A stretch of DNA of 64,000 nucleotides. It comes from Clostridium scatologenes. Lineage in GTDB: Bacteria; Bacillota; Clostridia; Clostridiales; Clostridiaceae. Location of the stretch: the NCBI RefSeq assembly GCF_000968375.1, contig NZ_CP009933.1, positions 248,001 through 312,000 on the forward strand. The letters run 5' to 3'. The notes below the pieces were generated by a model. The model was not told the origin of the DNA. It searched no databases and saw only the letters and a list, made by a program, of their open reading frames with translations. A program made the translations under genes and the position numbers. Shown here piece by piece: positions 54,976-62,729 of the stretch (the stretch's first letter is position 1; the number at the start of each line of letters is the position of its first letter).

Positions 54976-56124
54976 ATGGATATTGAATCATTATTAATAC
55001 ATGGAGGGGTGGATGGAGATAAAACTACAGGTGCTGTAAATGTGCCTATTTATCAAACATCTACGTACAGACAGTCAGAACTTGGCGTAAATAGTGGATA
55101 TGAATACTCAAGAACAGGTAATCCAACAAGATATGCATTAGAAAAACTTATTTCAGATTTAGAGAGAGGTTATGCAGGTTATGCATTTGCATCTGGAATG
55201 GCAGCAATAACAGCAGCTTTAATGCTTTTTAAGAGTGGAGATAAAGTTTTAATATCAGATAATGTATACGGAGGAAGCTTTAGAGTTTTAGATAAGGTAT
55301 TTAAAAACTTTAAGCTTGAATACGAACTTGTAAACACAAGTAATAAAAAGCTTGTGGAGGAAAAAGTTACCGATAATGTTAAAGCTATATTTATAGAAAC
55401 ACCAACAAACCCACTTATGACCATAACAGATATAAAGAAGATAGCTGGTATAGCCAAGAATCATGGAATATTAACTATTGTAGATAATACCTTCATGACG
55501 CCGTATCTTCAAAAACCAATAGAGCTAGGAGCTGATATAGTAGTTCATAGTGCAACGAAATATTTGGGAGGACACAGTGATTTGGTGGCTGGACTTGCTG
55601 TAGTAAATAGTAAGGAATTAGCTGAGAAACTTCATTTTATTCAAAACTCTACAGGAGGAGTGCTGAATCCATTTGACTCATGGCTTTTGATAAGGGGAAT
55701 AAAGACATTATCAGTAAGAATGGACAGACATATTGAAAATGCAAGCTATTTAGCAGAATTTTTAAAAAATCATCCAGCGGTAGAAAAGGTCTATTATCCA
55801 GGACTTGAAGATCATCTAGGTTATGAAATTCATAAAAAACAAGCAAATGGAGCAGGAGCTATAATATCTTTTGTGTTAAAAGAAGGCTTTAATATAAATG
55901 AATTTTTTAAAGGTGTAGAGCTTATAACTCTAGGAGAAAGTTTGGGAGGAGTAGAATCCTTAATATCTCATCCTGCTACTATGACACATGCTTCAATACC
56001 TGCTGAAATAAGACAAAAGGTAGGAATAGTAGATAACTTGATTAGATTGTCTGTAGGAATTGAAAATAAGAAGGACTTGGTAAAGGATATAGAAAAAGCA
56101 TTAAATAAATCAAAAAATATATAA
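54976..56124 (+). CDS. mccB: Cystathionine gamma-lyase / homocysteine gamma-lyase
   Basis: 382 residues, the short form of the Cys/Met PLP family. PLP Lys195 in 'VVHSATKYLGGHSDLVAG', 'YEYSRTGNPTRYALE' and 'GESLGGVESLISHPATMTHASIP' are the family motifs. It cleaves cystathionine to cysteine, 2-oxobutyrate and ammonia, completing reverse transsulfuration. Second gene of the cysteine T-box operon, just before mccA. GGAGGAATAA overlaps the ubiG stop. Confidence 0.9.
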   Translation: MDIESLLIHGGVDGDKTTGAVNVPIYQTSTYRQSELGVNSGYEYSRTGNPTRYALEKLISDLERGYAGYAFASGMAAITAALMLFKSGDKVLISDNVYGGSFRVLDKVFKNFKLEYELVNTSNKKLVEEKVTDNVKAIFIETPTNPLMTITDIKKIAGIAKNHGILTIVDNTFMTPYLQKPIELGADIVVHSATKYLGGHSDLVAGLAVVNSKELAEKLHFIQNSTGGVLNPFDSWLLIRGIKTLSVRMDRHIENASYLAEFLKNHPAVEKVYYPGLEDHLGYEIHKKQANGAGAIISFVLKEGFNINEFFKGVELITLGESLGGVESLISHPATMTHASIPAEIRQKVGIVDNLIRLSVGIENKKDLVKDIEKALNKSKNI

Positions 56125-56150
56125 AAAATATACTTTGGGGGGAAATAAAA

Positions 56151-57065
56151 ATGAGTATGTATGTTAATGATATAAGAGAATTGGTTGGAAATACACCTAT
56201 GCTAAAGATAAATAATTTTAATATAAAAAGTGGAGTTAATATATTTGCAAAATTAGAATATCTTAATCCAGCTGGCAGTGTAAAAGACAGAATTGGGGTA
56301 TACATGATAGAAAAAGCTGAAGAAGAGGGAATTCTTAAAAGAGGATATACTATAATAGAAGCAACTGCAGGCAATACTGGATTAGGAGTTGCCTTGGGAG
56401 CTATAAATAAAGGATATAAAGTTATATTTGTAGTACCCGAGAAATTTTCAATAGAAAAACAAGTACTTATGAAGGCTTTAGGAGCAGAAATTATAAATAC
56501 TCCTAGAGCACTTGGGATGCAGGGAGCTATTGAAAAGTCCCAAGAACTCTTAAGAGAAATTCCAAATTCGATTTCTCTTAAGCAATTTGAAAATGGAGCT
56601 AATCCAGAAGCTCATTATATAACTACAGGACCAGAAATATATTTGTCTTTAGGTGATGAGATAGATTATTTTGTAGCAGGAGCAGGCAGCGGTGGAACAT
56701 TTACAGGTATTGCAAAATATTTAAAGGAAAAAAATCCAAATATAAAGGCTGTATTAGCTGATCCAATTGGATCTACAATTGGTGGTGGTGAAGAAGGCTG
56801 TTATGATATAGAAGGAATAGGAAATAATTTTATACCAGGAACTATGGATATAGAATTAGTTGATCATACAATAAAGGTTAATGACGAGGAATCTTTTAAA
56901 ATGGTAAAAGAACTAGCAAGAAAAGAAGGAGTTATAGTAGGTTCTTCTTCTGGAGCTGCTATGGCAGCAGCATTAAAATTAGCAAAAACTATAGATAGTG
57001 GTAATATAGTTACTGTATTCCCAGATCGAGGAGACAGATACTTTAGTAAAAATATATACGATTAA
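56151..57065 (+). CDS. mccA: Cystathionine beta-synthase (O-acetylserine-dependent MccA)
   Basis: 304 residues of fold-type II PLP enzyme. PLP Lys45 in 'NPAGSVKDRIGVYMI', 'EATAGNTGLGVALGA' and 'GAGSGGTFTGIAKYL' (phosphate-binding loop) match the cysteine synthase/MccA group. MccA makes cystathionine from homocysteine and O-acetylserine or serine; MccB then releases cysteine. GGGGGG site before ATG 56151. The operon ends against fold-back element 3. Confidence 0.88.
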   Translation: MSMYVNDIRELVGNTPMLKINNFNIKSGVNIFAKLEYLNPAGSVKDRIGVYMIEKAEEEGILKRGYTIIEATAGNTGLGVALGAINKGYKVIFVVPEKFSIEKQVLMKALGAEIINTPRALGMQGAIEKSQELLREIPNSISLKQFENGANPEAHYITTGPEIYLSLGDEIDYFVAGAGSGGTFTGIAKYLKEKNPNIKAVLADPIGSTIGGGEEGCYDIEGIGNNFIPGTMDIELVDHTIKVNDEESFKMVKELARKEGVIVGSSSGAAMAAALKLAKTIDSGNIVTVFPDRGDRYFSKNIYD

Positions 57066-57096
57066 TTAAATATTAAACTTTCACAGTTTAAAAATT

Positions 57097-57579
57097 ATGC
57101 GACACAAGCGTGTGTGTAAGCGAAGTAACTTTTAACTGTATTCCGACTGATATATGCTGTGAAGGAAAACTCACTTCATTAAGAAGTTCGCATCTTCCTT
57201 CACAGCATATATCAGTCTCCATACAGTTGAAAGTTACTTCTTAGTGCATTACGTGTATATAGTACTCTAAATAAAAAGCGTAGCTTTCATAATACTTATT
57301 ATTTAGTTTATGTATATTTCAGTTATTTTAATAATATCCCATGGCGCAGCCTGAAAAAGTATTAAGTTAGTTGATTATTAAATGCATTTGAAATACTTAT
57401 ATGTTTTAGCATTAAGTTTTTCAATCACATAAATAATAATTCTCTTTTAAGACATTTCAACAGAATAGAAAGCAATTGCTTTTTAATCTAAATGTATTAC
57501 CCTAACAGCAGGCTCCTCCTTGGCTTTGAGTGTTATAAAAGTTAAAATCCAAACTTCCACTGCACCTTTGCGTCGTAAT
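57097..57579. mobile_element. Fold-back element 3 (reverse copy of element 1)
   Basis: 483 bp with ends ATGCGACACAAG (57097-57108) and TTGCGTCGTAAT (57568-57579). Over most of its length it is the reverse complement of element 1, including the long hairpin (arms 57122-57164 and 57195-57240), the GGCGCAGCCTGAAAAAGTA segment near 57343 and the TGCAGTGGAAGTTTGGATTTTAA end. It lacks the ~170-base module found between the left end and the core in elements 1 and 2. No coding sequence. It lies just after mccA. The remaining 200 bases before the Rrf2 gene hold only its promoter region. Confidence 0.72.
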
Positions 57580-57784
57580 ATGCTAATATTTTGTATGTGT
57601 GAAAGTTGAGTTAAATCTTGTTCTTTAGCTGATTTGAAAAATAAGTTTAAAACTTACTTTCTGCTTTCATTTTTCATAACATTAAATTTAAAATTGCTTT
57701 TTAAGTATTCTATTTATATAATAATATTGGTATATAAGAATAATATTGCTATACTAAATATATAATTGATAGAAGGGTGATTGT

Positions 57785-58219
57785 GTGAAGATTTCAACTA
57801 AAGGAAGATATGGGCTAAAAGCACTTATGGATATAGCTATATATTCTAATTCTGAAGCAGTTACATTAAAAAGTATTTCAGAAAGACAAAATATTTCAGA
57901 AGGATATTTGGAACAGATTTTTTCAACATTAAGGAAAAGTGGTTTAGTTATAGGAAAGAAAGGAGCTCAGGGAGGATATACGTTATCAAAGCATGTAAGT
58001 ACAATAACCATTGGAGAAATATTGAGAACTCTGGAAGGCAATTTATCCCTAGTAGATATTAGAGATAGAGATGATGCAGATGAGCTAGAGAGATGTATAA
58101 ATGAAAACCTATGGGATACAATAAATAAAAATATTAATGATTATTTTGATAGTATTACATTAGAAGAGTTAGTTAACAAATACAAAAGTGAAGTGGACTA
58201 TTATATGTATTTTATTTAA
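57785..58219 (+). CDS. cymR: Rrf2-family regulator, CymR-like
   Basis: 144 residues from GTG 57785 (AAGGGTG upstream). 'MKISTKGRYGLKALMDIAIYS' and 'ISEGYLEQIFSTLRKSGLVIGKKGAQGGYTLSK' are the Rrf2 winged-helix signatures. Only one Cys is present (in 'ERCINEN'), so it cannot bind a Fe-S cluster in the IscR manner, which agrees with CymR, the cysteine-metabolism repressor that senses O-acetylserine through CysK. It lies among sulfur genes whose promoters share an AACATATA-N-GAATAGTATGA box. The link between protein and box is inference. Confidence 0.82.
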   Translation: MKISTKGRYGLKALMDIAIYSNSEAVTLKSISERQNISEGYLEQIFSTLRKSGLVIGKKGAQGGYTLSKHVSTITIGEILRTLEGNLSLVDIRDRDDADELERCINENLWDTINKNINDYFDSITLEELVNKYKSEVDYYMYFI

Positions 58220-58252
58220 AGAAAAAATTTTAAGTAATAATCTATTTTTGTA

Positions 58253-58312
58253 TTGACAAATGTTAATATATTTTATATTATTGTATATAACATATATGAT
58301 TACTATGAAATA
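58253..58312 (+). promoter_or_regulatory. Promoter with CymR-like box of the methylthioribose operon
   Basis: TTGACA (58253-58258), 17 bases, TATTAT (58276-58281), then AACATATATGATTACTATGA from 58289. The transcript would have a leader of ~700 bases carrying an orphan element, an S-box, a full antitermination element and a hairpin. Confidence 0.65.
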
Positions 58313-58442
58313 TGTCAAATTTTTACGATATATAGTTTTTAAATTTGATTGTTAGAAGTTAATTTAAAAATAGTTAAAGCTTTTTATTAACATAAAAATA
58401 AGAGATTACATATTATACATAAGTTATTTATATATTTGCCGA

Positions 58443-58460
58443 TTGACTAGAAAAACTAGA
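58443..58460 (+). repeat. Orphan partial copy f of the antitermination element
   Basis: TTGACTAGAAAAACTAGA is identical to the central 18 bases of copy e at 58735-58752, but here no outer stem or terminator follows. It lies just before the S-box and is probably a truncated duplicate. Confidence 0.6.
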
Positions 58461-58493
58461 AATTAGCATTTAAAGTTGAAAATTGAATAAAAA

Positions 58494-58655
58494 TTCTTAT
58501 CTAGAGTGACGGAGGGACTGGCCCTATGATGTCCAGCAACCTGAATACAATTTAATTGTATTTAATGGTGCTAATTCCAGCAGGATTAACCTGAAAGATG
58601 AGAAAAGTATAGAATATAACTTCTTACATTTTCTCTGTGAGAAGTTTTTTTATTT
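58494..58655 (+). ncRNA. SAM-I (S-box) riboswitch of the methylthioribose operon
   Basis: TTCTTATCTAGAGTGACGG, GGGACTGGCCC, GTCCAGCAACC, AATTCCAGCAGG, TTAACCTGAAAGATGAGA give the core. A terminator with arms AACTTCTTACA/TGTGAGAAGTT and a T-run follows (58619-58652). Confidence 0.94.
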
Positions 58656-58730
58656 TCAATAACCTGTTTTGATATAAAAAAACAAGTTATTAAAGTTATA
58701 GAATGCAAAACTGAATAGTGTAAATATGCA

Positions 58731-58825
58731 TTGGTTGACTAGAAAAACTAGAGACCAAGTTTCATCTATTTGTAGAGAAAGTTTTTATGTAAAAATTTCT
58801 ACATTTATGAAGCTTGGTCTTTTTG
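58731..58825 (+). ncRNA. Candidate antitermination element, copy e (methylthioribose transporter)
   Basis: TTGG, TTGA, inner stem CTAG/CTAG with loop AAAAA, AGA, CCAA. TTGG pairs with CCAA, and GACCAAGTTTCAT (58753-58765) is the 5' arm of a large terminator ending ATGAAGCTTGGTC (58807-58819) with TTTTT after it. As at metK, it stands behind an S-box terminator. Confidence 0.78.
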
Positions 58826-58892
58826 TTTTCTAAAATAGTATTGATGAGTAAGGAGGTGAAAGCTTAAAGAATTTATGCAGGTACATAGCATT

Positions 58893-58937
58893 GCTAATCT
58901 CTGACTTTCATATTCACTGTGTGTGATGGAGATTAGC
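58893..58937 (+). other. Stem-loop in the leader before the binding-protein gene
   Basis: Exact 9-bp arms GCTAATCTC and GAGATTAGC separated by 27 bases. There is no T-run, so it is not a terminator. An AAGGAGGTG at 58852 upstream has no credible reading frame. It may stabilise the mRNA or be another leader control. Confidence 0.45.
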
Positions 58938-58991
58938 AGTGGTGGTGATCAGATAAAATTTAGTAAAATCTATATTTAAAAAAGAGGAGAG

Positions 58992-60152
58992 ATGAAAATG
59001 AGAAAAAAAGTAATTACCATAGTTTTAGCACTATTTACAATAGCTGCTCTTGCTTTTACAGGATGCTCACAAAAGAGTGAAAGTACTTCTGATAATTCTA
59101 AATCTGAGAAGTCACAAAATACTGAGAACACTAGCAATAATAAATCAGGTAATACCCAAATTCCATCTAAAATTTCTGGTAAACAGATAAAAATAATGGT
59201 GGTACGCAAAATAGGTGGAGATGACAATACAGCACAATATTTGGCAGGTGCTAAACAAGAAGGAGAAAGCTTAGGCTTTAAAGTAGACACATATAGTGCC
59301 AATGGAGATAGTGCAAAATTTCATGATGCTATAAATCAAGCACTTCAAAAAGATTATGATGGATTCATAATATCTCATGGTGATGATAGTGCTACGGTAG
59401 ATGATGTTAAGAAAATAGTTGCTAAAGGCAAACCAGTAGTAACTTTTGACTCCAATGCTGAAGTGGCCAAAGTAGAAGGAGTTACTATAACTGAACAGGA
59501 TGATGAGACACTTGCGCTTACTTCATTTAAGAAATTAGTTCAGGATCATAACGGAAAGGCAAATATAATATACCTTTGGGTTGATGGATTTCCACCAATG
59601 GTAAACAGAAATAGAATGTACAAGGCAATGCTTGAGAAATATCCAGATATAAAAGAAGTTGAAAGATTTGGAGTTGCGTCTTCTGATACTTCAGTTCAAA
59701 CGCAAAATGCAGTAACTGCTATGCTTGCAAAACATCCAAAAGGAACTATTGATGCTATATATGCTTCTTGGGATGCCTTTGCAATAGGAGCAACTAGAGC
59801 AGTTAAAGAAGCTGGACGTAATGAAATAAAAGTATACGGAATAGATGTATCAAATGCAGACCTTCAAGCAATTCAAGATAAGAACAGTCCATGGACAATT
59901 ACAACAGCTGTAGATCCAAAACTCATAGGTTCTGTAGATATAAGACTTCTTACTAAAAAAATAGCAGGAGAACAAACACCAAAATATTATGATCTTCAAG
60001 CGTCTTCTGTAGAAAAAGACCAAGTAGCAAATTCAAGTACTGCTGTAAATATGGAGAATCTATCAAAGATAGTACCAAATTGGGGTAAATCAAATGCTTT
60101 TGAAGAACCATGGATGGATACTTTAAAAAATCAGCATAGTAAAAATAAATAA
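58992..60152 (+). CDS. Sugar-type ABC transporter, substrate-binding lipoprotein
   Basis: 386 residues. Lipobox 'LAFTGCSQ' (Cys ~25), then a low-complexity Ser/Asn/Lys linker to ~60, then a type I periplasmic fold of the ribose/AI-2 family ('KIMVVRKIGGDDNTAQYLAGAKQEGESLGF', 'DGFIISHGD', 'GTIDAIYASWDAFAIGATRAVKEAG'). Followed by ATPase, permease and methylthioribose kinase, and preceded by a SAM riboswitch, so methylthioribose is the most likely ligand. GAGGAGAG site before ATG (58998 is a second possible ATG). Confidence 0.85.
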   Translation: MKMRKKVITIVLALFTIAALAFTGCSQKSESTSDNSKSEKSQNTENTSNNKSGNTQIPSKISGKQIKIMVVRKIGGDDNTAQYLAGAKQEGESLGFKVDTYSANGDSAKFHDAINQALQKDYDGFIISHGDDSATVDDVKKIVAKGKPVVTFDSNAEVAKVEGVTITEQDDETLALTSFKKLVQDHNGKANIIYLWVDGFPPMVNRNRMYKAMLEKYPDIKEVERFGVASSDTSVQTQNAVTAMLAKHPKGTIDAIYASWDAFAIGATRAVKEAGRNEIKVYGIDVSNADLQAIQDKNSPWTITTAVDPKLIGSVDIRLLTKKIAGEQTPKYYDLQASSVEKDQVANSSTAVNMENLSKIVPNWGKSNAFEEPWMDTLKNQHSKNK

Positions 60153-60187
60153 AATACTAGTTTCATAATAATTTGGAAGGTGTATGT

Positions 60188-61702
60188 ATGAATACAAACA
60201 AAAGTATGTACTTAAATATGAAAGATATTTCTATAGAGTTTCCGGGAATGAAAGTATTAGATAAAGTTAAATTTTCAACTAGCACAGGTAGGGTACATGC
60301 TATAGTAGGGGCTAATGGAGCAGGTAAATCTACTCTTATGAAAATTTTATCTGGTGCCTATGGAAATTATACTGGTGAAATTTTTATAGATGAAGAAAAA
60401 GCTCACATAAAAAAACCTAAGGATGCAAAAGATTTAGGAATTCAAATTGTGTATCAGGAAGTAGATACTTCTCTTATTTCATATTTGACTGTAGCTGAGA
60501 ATATAATGCTTGATAACATAGTAAATCACATGGGTAAAAAACAACTTGTAAACTGGAAAGATATAAATACTAAAGCAGAAAAAATTTTACAAAAATTAAA
60601 CATAAAAATTGGAGTGAAAAAGCTTGTAAGTGAAATTACTCTTGCACAGAAGCAAATGGTATTAATAGCTAGGGCTATATCAATGGAGTGTAGGTTCTTA
60701 ATTTTAGATGAACCTACAGCCCCCCTTAGCACATCAGAGGTAAAAGAATTATTCAGTATTGTAAGAGAACTTAAAAAGCAAAATGTAGGGATTATTTTTA
60801 TATCTCACAGATTACCTGAACTTTTTGATATATGTGATGAAGTAACAGTTATGAAAGATGGCAAGTTTATAGTTGAAAAAGAAATTAGGGAAACCAATCA
60901 AAAGCAAATAGTTAACTATATGTTGGGGAGAAATTTTGAGGGTAGTTATAAAAAGAAGCAAGTCAAATTAGGAGAAAAGGCTATAGAAATAAAAAATTTA
61001 AGTGATGGCAAAAAGATAAAGGATATAAACATATATGCCAGAAGTGGAGAAATAATTGGAGTAGCAGGGCTTGTAGGTGCAGGAAAGACGGAACTATGCA
61101 ATGCCATATTTGGAGCATCTGAAACAATTTCAGGAGAGAAACTTATAAATGGTAAGAAAGTGAAAATAATGTCTCCTTTTGATGCTGTAAACTTAAAAAT
61201 AGCATTAGTGCCTGAAGAAAGAAGAAATCAGGGAGTATTCATTGAAGAGAGTGTAGCTACAAATATCACTGTTTCCAATTTGAATAGGTTTTGTAAATTT
61301 AAAAATATACCAGATGTTAAAAGTGAAAAAAAAGAAGCAAGGGAAATAATAAAGAACCTGGATATAAGAACTCCAGATGAAAATAAAAAAGTAGGACTTT
61401 TATCTGGTGGAAACCAGCAAAAAGTGGCTATTGGTAAATGGCTTGTAAGTGATGTTGAAATTTACATTTTTGATGAGCCAACAAAAGGTGTAGATATAGG
61501 TGCAAAGAAAGAAATATTTCAATTAATTGAAGGCTTAGCTGAAAAAGGAAACTCTATAATATATGCTAGTTCTGAAATATCTGAACTTATGGGGATTACA
61601 AATAGGATTTATGTAATTTACAATGGACAGATAGTAAAGGAATTAAATACATCAGAAGCTAAGGAATCAGATATTTTATATTATTCAACAGGAGGAAGGT
61701 AG
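60188..61702 (+). CDS. Sugar-type ABC transporter, dual ATPase
   Basis: 504 residues from ATG 60188 (GGAAGGTG upstream; a TTG at 60173 rejected). Two ATPase halves as in RbsA: the first has Walker A GANGAGKST (~38-46) and 'FLILDEPTAPLS', the second the degenerate 'GLVGAGKTE' (~290) with 'LLSGGNQQKVAIGKWLVSDVEIYIFDEPTKGVDIG'. 'QRMVLIARA'-like signature is 'LAQKQMVLIARAIS'. It powers the importer, predicted here to carry methylthioribose. Confidence 0.9.
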   Translation: MNTNKSMYLNMKDISIEFPGMKVLDKVKFSTSTGRVHAIVGANGAGKSTLMKILSGAYGNYTGEIFIDEEKAHIKKPKDAKDLGIQIVYQEVDTSLISYLTVAENIMLDNIVNHMGKKQLVNWKDINTKAEKILQKLNIKIGVKKLVSEITLAQKQMVLIARAISMECRFLILDEPTAPLSTSEVKELFSIVRELKKQNVGIIFISHRLPELFDICDEVTVMKDGKFIVEKEIRETNQKQIVNYMLGRNFEGSYKKKQVKLGEKAIEIKNLSDGKKIKDINIYARSGEIIGVAGLVGAGKTELCNAIFGASETISGEKLINGKKVKIMSPFDAVNLKIALVPEERRNQGVFIEESVATNITVSNLNRFCKFKNIPDVKSEKKEAREIIKNLDIRTPDENKKVGLLSGGNQQKVAIGKWLVSDVEIYIFDEPTKGVDIGAKKEIFQLIEGLAEKGNSIIYASSEISELMGITNRIYVIYNGQIVKELNTSEAKESDILYYSTGGR

Positions 61703-61705
61703 AAA

Positions 61706-62707
61706 ATGAGTAATGAAACTAGCACAGAAAATAAAAATACGGATAAGAAAAAATTTGATATATTTGACTTTATGTACAAGTATGGAACCTTAATTACAAT
61801 CCTCCTGCTTATAATTTTCTTTCAAATTGTGGGTAGAAAGTTTTTGGATTTAAGTAATGTATTGAATATACTTCGTTCTATTTCTATTGTTACCATAATT
61901 GCCATAGGGGTTACTGTTTCACTTACTGTAGGTGGATTTGATTTGTCTGTAGGATCTACAGCTTCATTGTCAGGAGCTGTGGTCATGGCTATGTTTATAT
62001 GGCATAACCAGGTTAGTGCTGCTTCTATAATAGTGGCTATACTGGCTTCTCTTGTGGTAGGAGTTATAAATTCAATAATGATTGTGAAAGTGAAAATACC
62101 AGATATGCTTATGACCCTTGCTACCATGTTTGTATTTCAAGGAGTAGCTCTTACTTATACCAAAGGGGCTGCCATATCTCAAAATATGGTTATGTCAGAT
62201 GGAAATTTTGCAAAAGGTCATCTTACTAGATTTTTTACAACTTTAGGGCAGCTGCCATGGATAATAATAGCGATGATAATTGTAGTACTCATTGTACATT
62301 TATTTCTTAACAAAACTAAGCAGGGAAGGTACATGTACATTATTGGTGGAAATATGGAAGCAGCAAGACTTTCGGGAATACAGGTAAATAAGTATAGAGT
62401 ATATGCTTATTTGATATCGTCTTTTCTTGCAGGAATTGGTGGAATAATACTAGCAGCTAGAGTTCAAACTGCAGAAGTAAATGCAGGGGCTCCTTACCTT
62501 ATGGATGCAGTTGCTGCTACTTTTATAGGATTTTCTGTAGGAGGTTCAGGAAAACCTAATGCTATTGGAACTTTTGTAGGATCAGTACTTATTGGAATAT
62601 TGCAAAATGGACTTGTTATGATGTCTGTACCTTATTATGCTATGGATATTGTAAAAGGTGTAGTTTTAGCATTTGCACTAGCACTTACTTATTATAAAAA
62701 GAAATAA
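61706..62707 (+). CDS. Sugar-type ABC transporter, permease
   Basis: 333 residues with about eight to nine membrane segments, RbsC/AraH family. 'GVTVSLTVGGFDLSVGSTASLSGAVV' and 'GGNMEAARLSGIQVNKYRVYAYLISSFLAGIGGIIL' style segments are diagnostic. It starts four bases after the ATPase stop (AGGAAGG overlapping), so they are translationally coupled. Forms the homodimer channel of the predicted methylthioribose importer. Confidence 0.9.
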   Translation: MSNETSTENKNTDKKKFDIFDFMYKYGTLITILLLIIFFQIVGRKFLDLSNVLNILRSISIVTIIAIGVTVSLTVGGFDLSVGSTASLSGAVVMAMFIWHNQVSAASIIVAILASLVVGVINSIMIVKVKIPDMLMTLATMFVFQGVALTYTKGAAISQNMVMSDGNFAKGHLTRFFTTLGQLPWIIIAMIIVVLIVHLFLNKTKQGRYMYIIGGNMEAARLSGIQVNKYRVYAYLISSFLAGIGGIILAARVQTAEVNAGAPYLMDAVAATFIGFSVGGSGKPNAIGTFVGSVLIGILQNGLVMMSVPYYAMDIVKGVVLAFALALTYYKKK

Positions 62708-62729
62708 TTTTAAGGAAGGAGATATAAAA

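Noticed and set aside
34011..58825. ANTAR-type RNA target as explanation of the repeated element
   Set aside because: ANTAR targets have two stems with hexanucleotide loops bearing A at position 1 and G at position 4. Here there is one stem with a 4-5 base A/T loop.
34011..58825. DNA operator (CTAG..CTAG) as explanation of the repeated element
   Set aside because: The stem bases change in compensated pairs between copies and always overlap a terminator arm, which indicates selection on RNA.
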